The position numbers and the translations under genes are program-made. Positions 62,192-64,000 of a stretch of DNA of 64,000 bases are shown piece by piece; position 1 is the stretch's first letter; the number at the start of each line of letters is the position of its first letter. The stretch comes from Pyrrhoderma lamaoense (Eukaryota > Basidiomycota > Agaricomycetes > Hymenochaetales > Hymenochaetaceae): assembly GCA_002794735.1 (NCBI GenBank), contig NBAZ01000002.1:1736001-1800000 (forward strand), given 5' to 3'. The notes beneath the pieces were generated by a model. The model saw nothing but the letters and a program-made list of their open reading frames with translations, did not search any database and was not told the DNA's origin.

Positions 62192-63188
62192 CGAAGACAC
62201 TTTTGGATAGGGACTTGTAATAGTTTTTACTCTCGAAATTTACTTAGAACTCGGTGTACTACAACTTAAAGCAGCGTTTATCAGTGTACAGTATCCTATT
62301 ATAAGTCATGGTAGCCTTCTTGTGCGTGCACATGTCATACTTCTCTCTGATTTGATCCCGAAGGGACAGTGATCCGTCCCTGAGTATGGAATTACTGGAA
62401 TTACTGACATCAGTGCTTGAACAGATCAATAAGAAAATTATATGTAATCGAAAATTGCGCGCCCAAGCCTTTGAGATCATCGCTCAAAACCAATCTTAAA
62501 CTTACGTCTTTATCTAGGAACGGATGCAGAAATGATAGAACCTTTGGATAAACTTGCACTAGTCTTGCATATCATCAGTATATGCGTTTAAGCTACTTAC
62601 TGCATGCAGTAACAGCAGCAAACACTGAATCAAAAAGTTGCAAAACTCTCGTCTAATTTAAAGTTCGCGTTCGGCTAATCAACATAAGTCACCTCCGAAG
62701 TGTAGATCAATATTTTTCCTCATTCTAGACTCCTCCATTCGGAGTGGCACAAATCTGATCAGACGTCCACACAAAATTTGGAACTTTTGATGAGCTCATG
62801 AAATCGAATCGAGTAATCGAGAGTCTGGCTTGGCTGAATGTGGGATTTGTTCCGAGATACCAGTGGGAAATTGATGGCAGAAGACAATGCTTCTCTCAAC
62901 TTCGTACCTTCCTTCATTAATTTTCACTCCTATTACTATATTTCCTCCTTCCCCAACTTTCAGTCGGGGATGTATGGATAGTGTTGGCCACTGATTTTTA
63001 CAAGTTGCAGTTAAGAGGTACTTAATAACTATAACAGAGAATAGATCTGTCTAGGTAAGACCTCGCTTTAGAATCTAGGAATACTTCTAACATGGGATCT
63101 CTCTCAGACCAATACTCATTCTCGGCTCATAGACAGAGAATATCGTCCTCGCCCCTACTCTCCTTTATCTTTCCAACCACTACTTGAT
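62192..63188. other. Intergenic, no supported gene
   Basis: 3' flank of the monooxygenase and upstream region of the secreted protein at 63189. The last 120 bp are CT-rich, as in other leaders here. No gene supported. Confidence 0.45.
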
Positions 63189-64000
63189 ATGCAAAGCTTT
63201 CTTATGACGAACACCCTTTTTTCAATGCGGATTGTATTTGTGATATATTACTTGTTGTACATCTATACGCTGAGTGTTGCGGGATTGGTAACAATAGATG
63301 CGGAGGACTCTTCGATCGATTACACCGGTACGTGGGTCGTACAGAACGGTGGTGAATACAGTATAGCGCCGATTCTGGTGCAAGTGCTTCAGTATCCTTC
63401 AAGGGTATGTTTTATTTCTTGTTATCTCCTTTCTAGATATAGTAACGTCTATTTTAAACCAGGTTCTGCGTTTATTGGTACGGAGCTCACGAGTTCCGAG
63501 GAGGGTCAGCATCCGTCTCAATAGATGGAGGCGATGCGACAATAGTTGACGCATCTTCCGGGACTACGAGTAGTGATGGAACAACAATTGAAGCGTTATA
63601 CTCGAAAACGGGTCTCGATGGGACCCAGACACATACTCTTCTTATCAAGTATGAAGGGGAGGGTAGTACTGGGGGTATATACATCACGTTATACCACATC
63701 GAGTGCGTGTATTTGTCTCTGATCATCTACTGAAGCCTGACTTCCTTGGTTTATAGCTACGATGATTCCGTCACTCCTACTACTACGACAACCGCAACAG
63801 TGGTCGGTTCCAGTACCGGATCCTCAACGACTATATCAGACGGTACGTCCCGACAATACAATCGGACGTAACTTCTTCCCCAAAGACGACCCAAACGTCT
63901 ACTTCTACTTCACTCCCCAACTCCACATCCTCTCCTCTTCCACTTCTCCTTTCGCCTCCTCTTTCACTTCCAATTTTGTACAATCTGAAACGCAGAAGAT
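63189..64000 (+). CDS. Secreted Ser/Thr-rich surface protein, 3' truncated by window end
   Basis: The N-terminus has a hydrophobic segment ('MRIVFVIYYLLYIYTLSVAGL') followed by 'VTIDAEDSSIDYTGTWVV', then 'FCVYWYGAHEFRGGSASVSIDGG' and 'GLDGTQTHTLLIKYEG' in the next exon. This 'Y.G.W' ... 'V.IDGG' ... 'L.H.L' layout is common in Agaricomycete secreted beta-sandwich proteins, usually followed by a Ser/Thr-rich stalk and a single membrane span. The stalk begins here ('TPTTTTTATVVGSSTGSSTT'); the window ends before any transmembrane segment. Function unknown; surface location inferred. Exon borders after 63700 are uncertain. Confidence 0.65.

Overview
The window reads as nuclear DNA of a filamentous basidiomycete, most likely an Agaricomycete. 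The genes are split by many short introns (about 45-70 nt, GTRNGY donors, CTRA-type branch sites, YAG acceptors). The AT-rich spacers carry no bacterial-type signals, and the gene families are typical of this group: Kre9/KNH-type wall protein, GH5 exo-glucanase, tandem class 3 lipases, F-box-like and BTB proteins, and phenol-hydroxylase-type flavoproteins. I found no rRNA, tRNA, CRISPR array, transposase, reverse transcriptase, or PKS/NRPS backbone gene. Species cannot be named from the sequence alone.

Layout. 0.6-6.2 kb: a GPI-anchored Kre9-like protein, then two neighbouring paralogues of an uncharacterised zinc-finger family (381 and 261 aa), all on the minus strand. 7.7-19.5 kb: a minus-strand run of secreted and metabolic genes (GH5 exo-beta-glucanase, OPT oligopeptide transporter, cytochrome P450, class 3 lipase). 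19.8-25.1 kb: a housekeeping block with TFIIIA divergent from STT3 (oligosaccharyltransferase catalytic subunit) across 237 bp, then a small basic protein. 25.9-39.3 kb: second lipase paralogue, a 2.8 kb gene-free stretch, F-box-like protein divergent from a small secreted cysteine-containing protein, FAD monooxygenase 1, aldo-keto reductase, and a METTL21/EFM7-like methyltransferase. 40.6-56.9 kb: a chromatin and ubiquitin block with SNT2 (BAH-PHD-SANT-GATA-ePHD), a Doa4/USP8-type deubiquitinase with rhodanese domain, a fungal-specific short protein, and an Nto1/BRPF-type EPL1-PHD-ePHD-bromodomain-PWWP protein. 57.3-64 kb: BTB protein, FAD monooxygenase 2 (paralogue of the one at 32-35 kb), and the start of a secreted Ser/Thr-rich protein that runs off the right end.

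How it fits together. Extracellular digestion and uptake (glucanase, lipases, peptide transporter) and oxidative metabolism (P450, two flavin hydroxylases, AKR) share the region with core cell machinery (5S rRNA transcription, N-glycosylation, histone reading, ubiquitin recycling). I see no sign that the whole window is one co-regulated cluster.

The most interesting items are: the zinc-finger paralogue pair, with four fingers that all have exactly 19 residues between the Cys pair and the His pair; an 18-nt microexon that carries the DPWFNY catalytic segment of STT3; a 9-nt frame-neutral microexon in SNT2; and two intra-window gene duplications (lipases, flavoproteins). Exon models were built by hand from splice signals. 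For the models where I give a residue count, the exon lengths sum to whole codons; the other spans have correct ends but unsummed interior exons.
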